A stretch of 6,622 nt of DNA from NCBI GenBank assembly GCA_017455385.1, contig JAFTBD010000012.1, forward strand, positions 1 through 6,622, given 5' to 3'. Each line of letters starts with the position of its first letter. The first letter of the stretch is position 1. Below are positions 1-5,678 of the stretch, one piece after another. Below the pieces are notes generated by a model that was not told the origin of the DNA, did no database searches, and saw only the letters and a list, made by a program, of their open reading frames with translations. The DNA is from Clostridia bacterium. GTDB taxonomy: Bacteria > Bacillota > Clostridia > Christensenellales > CAG-1252. Position numbers and translations under genes: made by a program.

Positions 1-343
1 AGCAAATGATCCCGCCGATCAAGAAGCAAATGAATGCAAACGAGAGCACGACGCCCGTAAACTCCCCGAAACGAATGGGGAACGGATAGAGCATCCCGCT
101 CTTTCTCGTGAAGATGCCGCCCACGATGCGGAAGGCGACCCGCACGAGCAGCTTCGCGATGAGGGCATAGAACAGCACCGTGATCACGGTGGTGGTGACG
201 AGCGCGGAAACGTAATTCGTCCCCGTCATGAGAGCCGCCGCCCCCACGACCGAGAGCATATAGCTCATCACAGAGAACCAAAAAGCCGCTCCCGTCAGGA
301 ATGCGAGCAGATAGGGATTGAGTTTTTTCATCGCATCGATCAT
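1..343 (-). CDS. Unrecognised integral membrane protein, 3' end cut off by window edge
   Basis: The 114 visible codons start MIDAMKKLNPYLLAF and run off the left edge of the window. Hydrophobic stretches at about residues 11-39, 44-71 and 95-114 look like two membrane helices and the start of a third. A basic loop (RKSG near residue 80) lies between the second and third. There is no cleavable signal peptide pattern. The start overlaps the holA stop as ATGA, and GAGG sits 5 bases upstream of it inside the holA 3' end. The alternative ATG at codon 5 has no well-placed ribosome binding site. The overlap implies translational coupling to holA and membership of the same operon. I do not recognise the family, and the missing C-terminus prevents a better call. 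The reading frame is secure; the function is unknown. Confidence 0.75.
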   Translation of the reverse strand, partial: MIDAMKKLNPYLLAFLTGAAFWFSVMSYMLSVVGAAALMTGTNYVSALVTTTVITVLFYALIAKLLVRVAFRIVGGIFTRKSGMLYPFPIRFGEFTGVVLSFAFICFLIGGIIC

Positions 344-1275
344 TTTTTCCTCGCTTCGATGGCTTCCGCTATCGCAAGATCCATCGCGTTCTCCACGCTG
401 ATCGCGCCCGTCTTGAAGGCTTCTTCCAAGGCGTACATCTTCATCAGCACGGCGAGCAACTGCCTCTGTCCGTACTGTGCCGCCGCCTTCTTCGCCTTCT
501 GGAGCGGGTACACCGATACGCCGAGCGACGCGGCAAGCTCCGCATCCGGCACTTTCGGCGAGAGGCTCGCGTGGAGCATCAGTCGGATCTGATCGGTCAG
601 CCGCGTGAAAAAGGGCGAATATTCGTAAGCATTACGCGCCAAGGAAGACAGGACGTCGTAGGCGCCCTTGTAACTGCCCCGCGCGATGGCGTCGGTGAAG
701 TCATATACCCGATAGGAATAGGACGGCTCGACGTATTTATCCACGAGGGCGTCGTCGATGGCGCCGAGGGGCGCGAGCTTGATGAGCTCGTTCTTGATAC
801 GAGTCATATTCTGCTCGGTGTAGCGAACAAGCTTGCGCGCGGCGGATGGGGTGATGGTGCCGCCCATCTCTTCCGCGAGACGGGTGACGTACGGAACGAG
901 CTCTCCTTCGGAGAGGACGTCGAAGGTATACGTTTTCGCCCCCGGCACGTTACCTTCGCAGTTATAGAGGACGATGATCCCCGTCGGGGAAGGATCCTCC
1001 GAGTATTTTACGAGCTGTTTGATCTCGGCGTCTTTCAGCTTGCGATCACGGATGACCGCGACCTTCCGCTCCGCCATCATCGGGAAATTCATCACCCCCC
1101 AAATGGCTTCGTCCACCGGCTGTTCGGAGGTGAGGACGGTGGTATCGAGATCGGAAGACAGCGCCAAAAGATCCTTGTACGCCAGTTCCGACCAATACTT
1201 GTCTTCCCCTTCGATCCGATACATCGGGGCTATTTCGCCTCGTGCCAGTGAGGCTTTGAAATCATAATACAGCAT
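340..1275 (-). CDS. holA: DNA polymerase III subunit delta
   Basis: This is a 311-residue protein with the layout of the clamp-loader delta subunit. The subunit binds and opens the beta sliding clamp and assembles with gamma/tau and delta-prime at the replication fork in the cytoplasm. Family features seen are an N-terminal strand ending in YRIEGEDKYW (residues 19-28), the MNFPMMAERKVAVI segment at 62-75, which aligns with the clamp-contacting region of the E. coli protein, the domain II/III joint YSYRVYDFTDAIARG (186-200), and the C-terminal collar helices ending in LEEAFKTG (283-290). Length is slightly short but normal for Firmicutes. The first ATG is preferred because the usual N-terminal strand precedes YRIEGED. 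It begins 6 bases after the DUF1667 stop with only a distant GGAG, so coupling is likely. The position inside an oxidoreductase operon is unusual; I see no sequence defect. Confidence 0.9.
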   Translation of the reverse strand: MLYYDFKASLARGEIAPMYRIEGEDKYWSELAYKDLLALSSDLDTTVLTSEQPVDEAIWGVMNFPMMAERKVAVIRDRKLKDAEIKQLVKYSEDPSPTGIIVLYNCEGNVPGAKTYTFDVLSEGELVPYVTRLAEEMGGTITPSAARKLVRYTEQNMTRIKNELIKLAPLGAIDDALVDKYVEPSYSYRVYDFTDAIARGSYKGAYDVLSSLARNAYEYSPFFTRLTDQIRLMLHASLSPKVPDAELAASLGVSVYPLQKAKKAAAQYGQRQLLAVLMKMYALEEAFKTGAISVENAMDLAIAEAIEARKK

Positions 1276-1281
1276 ACGCGA

Positions 1282-1635
1282 CTATTTCTCCGTATAGACG
1301 AGATCCGCCGTTGCGATCAGATCCTCCCCGCTCCCCGCCACGTCCGCGAGCACCACGTCGCCCGCGTGGACGGAATGATCCAATAGAACGCCCGCCGCCG
1401 CTTTGAGCGCCGCGGGAACGAGCGTTTTCCGAATTGGCGCGGAGGTCTTGACGCTCAGAACGCCGCCCCCTCTCACCTTGACGAGGGTGGTGACCATCCT
1501 CTTGGGATCGGTGTATTCCGAAACGCCGTATTTCGCGCCGCGGGGGCAGGTATTCCCCGTCACCGTGACGACGCCATTCTCTTCCGTGATCGTGAGCGCA
1601 CACCCCATCGGGCACATAATGCAAGTGGTATCCAT
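1282..1635 (-). CDS. DUF1667 family protein, probable iron-sulfur subunit of the neighbouring flavoprotein module
   Basis: The protein has 117 residues from the chosen start and opens with CIMCPMGC followed by GNTCPRG. This gives a C-x2-C-x3-C-x17-C cysteine pattern (residues 5, 8, 12 and 30). The remainder has the family pattern of a TDPKRMVTTLV segment, a short valine-rich strand and a KTSAPIRK segment, then GDVVLADVAGSGEDLIAT near the end. The family has no proven function that I know of. It usually lies beside the GlpA-like and pyridine-nucleotide oxidoreductases found here, which suggests a third subunit of one enzyme. The cysteine spacing resembles the [4Fe-4S] site at the N-terminus of molybdopterin oxidoreductases, so a cluster is an inference. 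Starts at 1638 and 1656 are possible, but GGAGG at 1640-1644 is correctly spaced only for the ATG at 1635, which overlaps the upstream stop as TGATG. Confidence 0.88.
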   Translation of the reverse strand: MDTTCIMCPMGCALTITEENGVVTVTGNTCPRGAKYGVSEYTDPKRMVTTLVKVRGGGVLSVKTSAPIRKTLVPAALKAAAGVLLDHSVHAGDVVLADVAGSGEDLIATADLVYTEK

Positions 1636-2870
1636 CATTCCTCCAATGCGACGCAAACGTCGCCCATCACGAGAGACTTGTCGATCTCGATATACTGCAT
1701 TTCGCCCGGAGCGAGCACCATGGTCTTCTTCTTTTTCAGCAGGACGCCCTCGGAGCGAGCCGTGACAGTCATGCCGCGATACACTTTATCCACGCGGAAA
1801 TAGAGACGCACCGTCCCCTCTCCTTTATGGATGCGTTGCGGGAGCGCGTAGCGAACGCCCGTACCTGTCGTGACCTGCATGCAAGGGGTGTCCTCGATGG
1901 CGCCTCTCGCATACTTCGCCGCGGCAGTTCCCGCGACGTAGGCTTCCTCACTGACGTTATCCACGAGATCGTGCACGTGGAGGACGTTCCCCGCCGAGAA
2001 GATACCGGGGACGGAAGTCTGTCGATATTCGTCCACGACGGCGCCCGACGTGATACGGCTCATCTCGATAGCGGAGCCTGCGATGAGGTCGTTCTCGGGG
2101 ATCAAGCCCACAGACAATAAGAGCGTGTCGCAGGAGATATATTCCTCTTTCTCGAGGATGGGCTGCAATTTGTCGTCCACGGGCGCGACGTACACGCCCG
2201 TCAGGCGCTCCTTGCCCGTCACGCGGGTGACTGTGGTGGAATAGCGAAGCGGAATGTCATAATCCTGCAAACACTGCACGATATTCCTTTTGAGACCGCT
2301 GCTGAAGGGCATCAGTTCCATCACGAGTTTCACTTTCGCGCCCTCGCTCGTCATACGGCGCGCCATGATGAGACCGATGTCGCCGCTGCCGAGGATGACG
2401 ACCTCTTTCCCGACGAGGAATCCGTCCACGTTGGAGAGGCGCTGAGCCATCCCCGCCGTGTAGATACCTGCGGGACGGGTGCCGATGAGACCGATGGCGC
2501 CCGCGCTGCGTTCTCTGCATCCCATCGCGAGCACGACGCTCCCCGCCGAAAGCTCGATGAGCCCCTCGGTGGGAGAAACGGCGGTGACGACCCTATCTTC
2601 CGTCAGGGAGAGCACCATCGCTTCGAGGTAGACCTTGATGCCGCTGTCGGACAAAACTTTCTTGCGGAAACGTTCCGCGTATTCCGGTCCTGTGAGTTCC
2701 TCGCCGAAATAATGCAGACCGAATCCGTTGTGGATACATTGATTGAGGATGCCGCCGAGGCGAACGTCACGCTCCAATATCGCGACGGAAGCGCCCTGTT
2801 CGCGCGCGCCGATCGCCGCCGCCATACCTGCGGGGCCGCCGCCGATGATCACTACGTCAAAGTGTTTCAT
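1635..2870 (-). CDS. FAD/NAD(P)-dependent oxidoreductase, pyridine nucleotide-disulfide oxidoreductase fold
   Basis: This 411-residue flavoprotein has two Rossmann motifs. GGGPAG at 10-15 binds the FAD ADP part, and GSGDIG at 161-166, inserted between the two halves of the FAD domain, binds NAD(P). VPGIFSAGNVLHVHDLVD (288-305) is the second FAD contact. The block LGGILNQCIHNGFGL (38-52) followed by LTGPEYA (59-65) is characteristic of the subgroup that accompanies GlpA-like dehydrogenases. It resembles the alpha subunits of opine, hydroxyproline and cyanide-forming dehydrogenases. No thioredoxin-reductase CxxC is present, so disulfide reduction is unlikely; electron transfer between the partner and NAD(P) fits better. 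A C-terminal beta-rich tail begins near residue 350. Its ATG lies inside the upstream gene with a 14-base overlap, with GAGGTG about 10 bases ahead. The family call is firm; the physiological substrate is not determined. Confidence 0.9.
   Translation of the reverse strand: MKHFDVVIIGGGPAGMAAAIGAREQGASVAILERDVRLGGILNQCIHNGFGLHYFGEELTGPEYAERFRKKVLSDSGIKVYLEAMVLSLTEDRVVTAVSPTEGLIELSAGSVVLAMGCRERSAGAIGLIGTRPAGIYTAGMAQRLSNVDGFLVGKEVVILGSGDIGLIMARRMTSEGAKVKLVMELMPFSSGLKRNIVQCLQDYDIPLRYSTTVTRVTGKERLTGVYVAPVDDKLQPILEKEEYISCDTLLLSVGLIPENDLIAGSAIEMSRITSGAVVDEYRQTSVPGIFSAGNVLHVHDLVDNVSEEAYVAGTAAAKYARGAIEDTPCMQVTTGTGVRYALPQRIHKGEGTVRLYFRVDKVYRGMTVTARSEGVLLKKKKTMVLAPGEMQYIEIDKSLVMGDVCVALEE
1640..1644 (-). 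promoter_or_regulatory. Ribosome binding site deciding the DUF1667 start
   Basis: GGAGG lies inside the last codons of the upstream flavoprotein gene. It is four bases from the ATG at 1635 but only one base from the ATG at 1638. This favours the later start, whose A is also the last base of the upstream TGA. Confidence 0.7.
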
Positions 2871-4302
2871 ATCCGTCTTTCACCTCATACGGCGCGATCT
2901 CGCTGCCTGCGTCGCCCTTTCTGACCGACGTCATCGGGATCCCGAGTTCGCGCGACAATATCTCCATCACGCGCGGCTGACAGAATCCGCCTTGGCACCT
3001 GCCCATTCCCGCGCGCACCCTGCGCTTGACCGCGTCCACCGTACGGGCGGGCACGGGCGAATGCACGGCGCGAACGATCTCCCCTTCCGTGACCTTCTCA
3101 CAGCGACAAACGATCCTGCCGAAAGCGGGATCTTCCTGCGCTTTCAGGGCGATCTCCTTCGGCGTGGCTTCGCGGAAACGGAAGCTCGCGGGGAGCGGGA
3201 GCATAGAGTCTTTCTTAGCGAGAGTGAGTTTCGTCGCGATCTCCTCCGCTACGCATTCTCCGATGGCGGGCGCGGAGGTCAGCCCCGGAGAGCAAATGCC
3301 GAGGATCATATAGAATCCCTCGACCTTCTCGGACTCTTCGATGATGAAGTCGCTGCCGATCGCGGTGCGAGTGCCCGCATATACGCGAATGGCGGAACGC
3401 ACGTTGACGTTCTTCATTAAGCGTGCGACGCCTTCTCTGACATATTGCAGTCCCGCCGCCGTGACGGCATTCTCCTCCGCCTGTTCGTGCGGCACTTTGC
3501 GCGAGGTGGGCCCCAAGATGACATTGCCGTCTGCGGTGGGCGCCACCAAGATGCCCTTCCCCCTCTCATCGGGAAGAGGGAAGACCACCGTGCGTACGAC
3601 ACCGCTCTCTTTCCTGTCCAAGATGAAATAATCACCGACGGCGTGGGTCTCCACGTAAGCTTCCTCACCGACGAGGGCATTCACTTCCGCCCCGCCGGCA
3701 CCCGCCGCATTGACGACGTAGCGGGCGCTGTATTCGCCCTTCTCCGTTCGCACGACGAATCCGCCTTGCGTCTTATCGATGGCGATGACCTTCTCCTCCA
3801 AGCGGACTTCCGCTCCGTTGACGACCGCGTGATCCGCCTGCGCGATGGTGAGCTGATAGGGAGACACGATGCCCGCCTCGGGCGCATAAAGCGCGTAAAC
3901 GATATCGTCCGCGATATTCGGCTCCAAGGCGAGGATCTCATCCCTCTCGATGATACGGACGTCCACGCCGTTCGCTATGCCGCGATCACGGAGCACGGTG
4001 AGGGCGGGAAGTCCGTCCTTCCTCGCCGCGACGAGCGACCCGACCTTCTTATAGGGAACGTCGAGCTCAGCGGTCAAAGACGGATACATCGCCGCCCCTT
4101 TCACATTGAAATAAGCCTTCTTGGTGCCCGTCTCCGCGTCGTAGCCCGCGTGCACGATGCCGCTGTTCGCGCGGCTGGAACCGCAGGCGACGTCGGACGA
4201 CTTCTCGAGGAGAAGCACCTTGGAGTGATACGCGGAGAGAGAACGCAGCACCGCCGTGCCGACGACTCCTCCCCCTATCACGATAACGTCATAAACATTC
4301 AT
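2857..4302 (-). CDS. GlpA/GlpO-like FAD-dependent dehydrogenase with C-terminal BFD [2Fe-2S] domain
   Basis: The 481-residue protein has a DAO-type FAD domain: GGGVVG at 10-15, the acidic end of strand 2 at LLLEK (30-34), SSRANSGIVHAGYD at 42-55, NAAGAGG at 198-204, and the C-terminal FAD contact GICSPGLTSAPAIGE at 335-349. A BFD-like domain follows with C399-x-C401 and C436-x4-C441, the pattern of a [2Fe-2S] site. This order matches anaerobic glycerol-3-phosphate dehydrogenase subunit A, which oxidises glycerol 3-phosphate to dihydroxyacetone phosphate. L-2-hydroxyglutarate and amine oxidoreductases share the fold, so the substrate is inferred. No glpK or glpF is visible here to support it. 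The frame stays open upstream into ppa, but the ATG at 4302 is right because the FAD motif starts at once after it. It begins one base after the ppa stop with no clear ribosome binding site, implying coupling. Confidence 0.9.
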   Translation of the reverse strand: MNVYDVIVIGGGVVGTAVLRSLSAYHSKVLLLEKSSDVACGSSRANSGIVHAGYDAETGTKKAYFNVKGAAMYPSLTAELDVPYKKVGSLVAARKDGLPALTVLRDRGIANGVDVRIIERDEILALEPNIADDIVYALYAPEAGIVSPYQLTIAQADHAVVNGAEVRLEEKVIAIDKTQGGFVVRTEKGEYSARYVVNAAGAGGAEVNALVGEEAYVETHAVGDYFILDRKESGVVRTVVFPLPDERGKGILVAPTADGNVILGPTSRKVPHEQAEENAVTAAGLQYVREGVARLMKNVNVRSAIRVYAGTRTAIGSDFIIEESEKVEGFYMILGICSPGLTSAPAIGECVAEEIATKLTLAKKDSMLPLPASFRFREATPKEIALKAQEDPAFGRIVCRCEKVTEGEIVRAVHSPVPARTVDAVKRRVRAGMGRCQGGFCQPRVMEILSRELGIPMTSVRKGDAGSEIAPYEVKDGYETL

Positions 4303-4303
4303 A

Positions 4304-4837
4304 TTATTGCTGAATAAACTTCTCGCGATACAGCGTGATGGCTTCGCGAATGATCTCGAGCGCGCGATCCTTGCCGAGGATCTCCATGACCGTGGTCTCT
4401 TTATGCTCGAGCTGCTTATAGACGTTGAAGAAGTGAGCGATCTCCTGCACGATATGGGGTGGAAGCTCTCCGACGTCCAAATAGGTATTGTAAGTGGGGT
4501 CTTTGAAGGGAACGGCGATGATCTTATAGTCGAACGCACCGCCGTCTATCATCGCCATCACCCCGATGGGGTAACATTGCACGATGGCGAGAGGCGCTAT
4601 CTGCTCGCTGCAGAGCACCAAGACGTCCAAAGGGTCCTTGTCATCGGCATAGGTGAGCGGGATGAAGCCGTAATTCGCGGGATAATGCGTGGAAGTATAG
4701 AGCACGCGATCGAGGATGAGCGCCCCCGACTCTTTATCCAATTCGTACTTATTCTTGCTGCCCTTGCTGATCTCGATGACCGCGATGAAATCTTGCGGAC
4801 TGATGCGACTGGGATTCATATCACGCCATAAATTCAT
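4304..4837 (-). CDS. ppa: Inorganic pyrophosphatase, family I (soluble)
   Basis: This 177-residue cytoplasmic enzyme hydrolyses pyrophosphate to two phosphates with magnesium, pulling nucleotide polymerisation and activation reactions forward. The family signature DKDPLDV is at 66-72. By alignment with the E. coli enzyme from memory, the full active-site set is present: E22, K30, E32, R44, Y52, Y56, D66, D68, D71, D98, D103, K105, Y140 and K141. Length equals the usual bacterial hexameric form (about 175). The start is fixed by a GGAGGT ribosome binding site seven bases upstream and a strong promoter about 30 bases ahead. It is the first gene of the operon, and its stop is one base from the flavoprotein start. 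It is a housekeeping gene leading a catabolic module. Confidence is high in both the frame and the activity. Confidence 0.96.
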   Translation of the reverse strand: MNLWRDMNPSRISPQDFIAVIEISKGSKNKYELDKESGALILDRVLYTSTHYPANYGFIPLTYADDKDPLDVLVLCSEQIAPLAIVQCYPIGVMAMIDGGAFDYKIIAVPFKDPTYNTYLDVGELPPHIVQEIAHFFNVYKQLEHKETTVMEILGKDRALEIIREAITLYREKFIQQ

Positions 4838-4843
4838 AAAAGA

Positions 4844-4850
4844 ACCTCCG
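4844..4850 (-). promoter_or_regulatory. Ribosome binding site of ppa
   Basis: CGGAGGT on the minus strand lies seven bases before the ppa ATG. It is a near-perfect match to the 16S anti-Shine-Dalgarno and the strongest site in the operon. It fixes the start at 4837. Confidence 0.85.
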
Positions 4851-4869
4851 TTGTTTCTTCTAATATTTA

Positions 4870-4898
4870 ATTATAGCATTATATAAAGGCTATTTCAA
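4870..4898 (-). promoter_or_regulatory. Sigma-A type promoter of the ppa operon
   Basis: On the minus strand there is a -35 box TTGAAA (4898-4893), a 17-base spacer and a perfect -10 box TATAAT (4875-4870). The TG at the end of the spacer adds an extended -10. The predicted start is near 4863, which leaves a leader of about 25 bases before ppa, too short for a riboswitch. The surroundings are AT-rich, unlike the genes on either side. I see no convincing operator; constitutive expression is the simplest reading. Confidence 0.87.
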
Positions 4899-4929
4899 GC
4901 GGAAACCCGAGAAATCACGCCCGCGCCCG

Positions 4930-4962
4930 AAAAAAGAAAACGTACCGCCCGAAAGCGGTACG
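4930..4962 (-). terminator. Intrinsic terminator upstream of the ppa promoter
   Basis: Eight perfect base pairs (CGTACCGC at 4941-4948 with GCGGTACG at 4955-4962) close a six-base loop. On the minus strand the hairpin is followed by TTTTCTTTTTT. The other side (CCATTTTCTCC) is less U-rich, so termination is mainly in the minus direction. It stops transcription arriving from higher coordinates and insulates the ppa promoter. The nearest accepted gene upstream ends over 800 bases away and already has its own terminator, so what this one serves is open. Confidence 0.85.
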
Positions 4963-4984
4963 CCATTTTCTCCTATGGTACTCT

Positions 4985-5074
4985 CCGCCCCACCGAGGGC
5001 GCTCGTCTTCTGTACACTACATACTATGACGATAGAACGGGAAAGGTGAGCTTTCCTCGCAGTGAAGGGGGCGG
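4985..5074 (-). ncRNA. Possible structured small RNA ending at the 4930-4962 terminator
   Basis: CCGCCCC (4985-4991) can pair with GGGGCGG (5068-5074), enclosing a 76-base interior. Inside, CGAGG (4994-4998) can pair with CCTCG (5055-5059), CGTC (5004-5007) with GACG (5028-5031), and GGAAAG (5040-5045) with CTTTCC (5051-5056); the last helix partly competes with the CGAGG pairing. On the minus strand this fold would be followed within about 25 bases by the terminator, the layout of a small RNA gene. I found no good minus-strand promoter just upstream, and the sequence does not match an RNA family I know. Treat it as a candidate only. Confidence 0.22.
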
Positions 5075-5082
5075 CGCGGCTT

Positions 5083-5180
5083 GTACGCTACGCGAACGTT
5101 GTTGCCTGACGGCAAACGATGTTTTGCTGTCGCAAAAACGATGTGCGCACAAGGCGCAACGATGTTGCACTACGTGCAAA
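5083..5180. repeat. Tandem array of hairpin units with constant linker ACGATG
   Basis: A six-base linker ACG(A/T)TG recurs at 5096, 5116, 5138 and 5159, giving steps of 20, 22 and 21 bases. Between linkers lie perfect but different hairpins: TTGCC/GGCAA with loop TGAC, TTTTGC/GCAAAA with loop TGTC, TGCGC/GCGCA with loop ACAAG, and TTGCAC/GTGCAA with loop TAC. A weaker CGC/GCG hairpin precedes the first linker, and a similar one lies just beyond the array at 5190-5199. The stems differ in sequence while remaining paired. This is not a CRISPR: the constant part is too short and the variable parts are palindromic. Confidence 0.7.
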
Positions 5181-5221
5181 TTTCGGTAACGCTGACGCGA
5201 TGCATTTCACAGAACGCGGAT

Positions 5222-5259
5222 GAGATCCTTCAACTTCGTTTCACTCCGTTCAGGATGAC
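5222..5259. repeat. REP-like interspersed palindrome
   Basis: ATCCT at 5225-5229 pairs with AGGAT at 5252-5256, and AAC/GTT continues the stem inward past a small bulge. The overall pattern, GAGATCCTTC followed by an ACTTCG-type interior and CAGGATGAC, matches a palindromic intergenic sequence I have often seen in unrelated bacterial genomes. That is memory rather than a search. It probably spreads as a non-autonomous repeat. Confidence 0.55.
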
Positions 5260-5311
5260 GTTTATTTATTCGCGAAACGTTCCTCAATTCCGCTTTCCGC
5301 ATTCCCTGCGC

Positions 5312-5379
5312 GGCATTGTCCACCTACGGTTGCCGAGATGGCAAATGCCATCTCTAATGCAACATCTTGGTGGACTGCC
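5312..5379. repeat. Long imperfect foldback (68 bp)
   Basis: Nested pairing runs from outside in: GGCA/TGCC (5312-5315 with 5376-5379), GTCCACC/GGTGGAC (5318-5324 with 5369-5375), GTTGC/GCAAC (5329-5333 with 5359-5363) and GAGATGGCA/TGCCATCTC (5335-5343 with 5346-5354). That is 25 pairs in one rod-like hairpin interrupted by small internal loops. There is no U-tract on either side, so it is not a terminator. It could be a REP/MITE-type element or the fold of an RNA. Confidence 0.6.
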
Positions 5380-5385
5380 TTGCTC

Positions 5386-5440
5386 GCCGCCAACACCCCA
5401 AAGAATTTGCAATTCTTCGGGGAACCCCAATGGCAGCGGC
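5386..5440. repeat. Second foldback (55 bp)
   Basis: AAGAATT/AATTCTT (5401-5407 with 5411-5417) around a TGC loop is extended by CCCC/GGGG (5396-5399 with 5419-5422) and by GCCGC/GCGGC at the ends (5386-5390 with 5436-5440). It follows the first foldback by six bases. It has no U-tract and no coding frame worth calling. Confidence 0.5.
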
Positions 5441-5499
5441 TCGCTCCGCGATAGTCATTGCGTTCGCGAGGGAGAGCGTTCATCGGCGCGTCCGCATAC

Positions 5500-5597
5500 G
5501 GCTTGCCTTGTCTTTCGCAAGCCTACTTGCTCGGCGCCTATTTCCGCTCTTATTTTAAGTAATTCTTTAGAGAATTATTAGGATCGCGCTTTGCGCG
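5500..5597. repeat. Three consecutive small hairpins
   Basis: GGCTTGC/GCAAGCC (5500-5506 with 5517-5523), TAATTCT/AGAATTA with loop TTAG (5560-5566 with 5571-5577) and CGCGC/GCGCG with loop TTT (5585-5589 with 5593-5597) follow one another. Each is perfect over five to seven pairs. None is followed by a T-tract on the appropriate strand, so I do not call terminators. Confidence 0.4.
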
Positions 5598-5678
5598 TCT
5601 CCATTATTCCGCATTCCGAATTAAACCAAAGCGCCTTGTGATTATGGAGACATCTTTTCTACATATATTTTCCAAAGC

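Larger units (their letters stand above)
5295..5617. repeat. Direct repeat TTCCGCATTCC flanking the foldback cluster
   Basis: The 11-mer TTCCGCATTCC occurs at 5295-5305 and again at 5607-5617 in the same orientation. Between the copies are about 300 bases carrying the long foldbacks and small hairpins. The pair could mark the ends of an inserted block or simply be two copies of a common short repeat. Confidence 0.4.
4963..5678. other. Hairpin-rich intergenic region without a credible gene
   Basis: Roughly 720 bases lie between the ppa terminator and the palindrome after the acyltransferase gene. Frames that stay open here, including a long plus-strand frame from 5081 to 5581, give compositionally odd proteins rich in Arg, Ser, Cys and Pro. 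They have no ribosome binding site or recognisable domain, and they run straight through the hairpin repeats, so I do not accept them. The region instead holds a series of inverted repeats, listed separately, spread over most of its length. It looks like a site where short palindromic repeats have accumulated, possibly including an untranslated RNA next to the ppa terminator. I found no tRNA, rRNA or CRISPR array. Confidence 0.7.

Noticed and set aside
1635..2870. Thioredoxin reductase
   Set aside because: There is no CxxC redox-active pair, and the LGGILNQCIH and LTGPEYA blocks point to the GlpA-associated oxidoreductase subgroup.
3445..4317. Long plus-strand frames opposite the flavoprotein and pyrophosphatase genes
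   Set aside because: They are shadows on the complementary strand of well-supported genes, a usual effect of GC-biased third positions.
4304..4539. N-terminal extension of the GlpA-like frame into ppa
   Set aside because: The extra 79 residues are Ser/Arg-rich antisense-frame sequence within ppa, and the FAD motif begins directly after the ATG at 4302.
4838..4863. Riboswitch or attenuator in the ppa leader
   Set aside because: The predicted leader is only about 25 bases, with no hairpin.
4895..4973. Minus-strand 23-codon frame with an AGGAG site, starting near 4973
   Set aside because: It reads through the terminator hairpin and into the ppa promoter; the ribosome binding site is probably chance.
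4963..5080. 5S rRNA or RNase P RNA on the minus strand
   Set aside because: Short resemblances exist (GAGAGTAC, CCCGTTC, GAGGAAAG), but the conserved cores of both RNAs are missing, and the segment is too short for RNase P.
5083..5180. CRISPR array
   Set aside because: The constant part is only six bases, the units are 20-22 bases, and the variable parts are palindromes; no cas genes are present.
5081..5581. 166-codon plus-strand open frame
   Set aside because: It runs through the hairpin array and foldbacks, has no ribosome binding site, and has an implausible composition with no recognisable motif.
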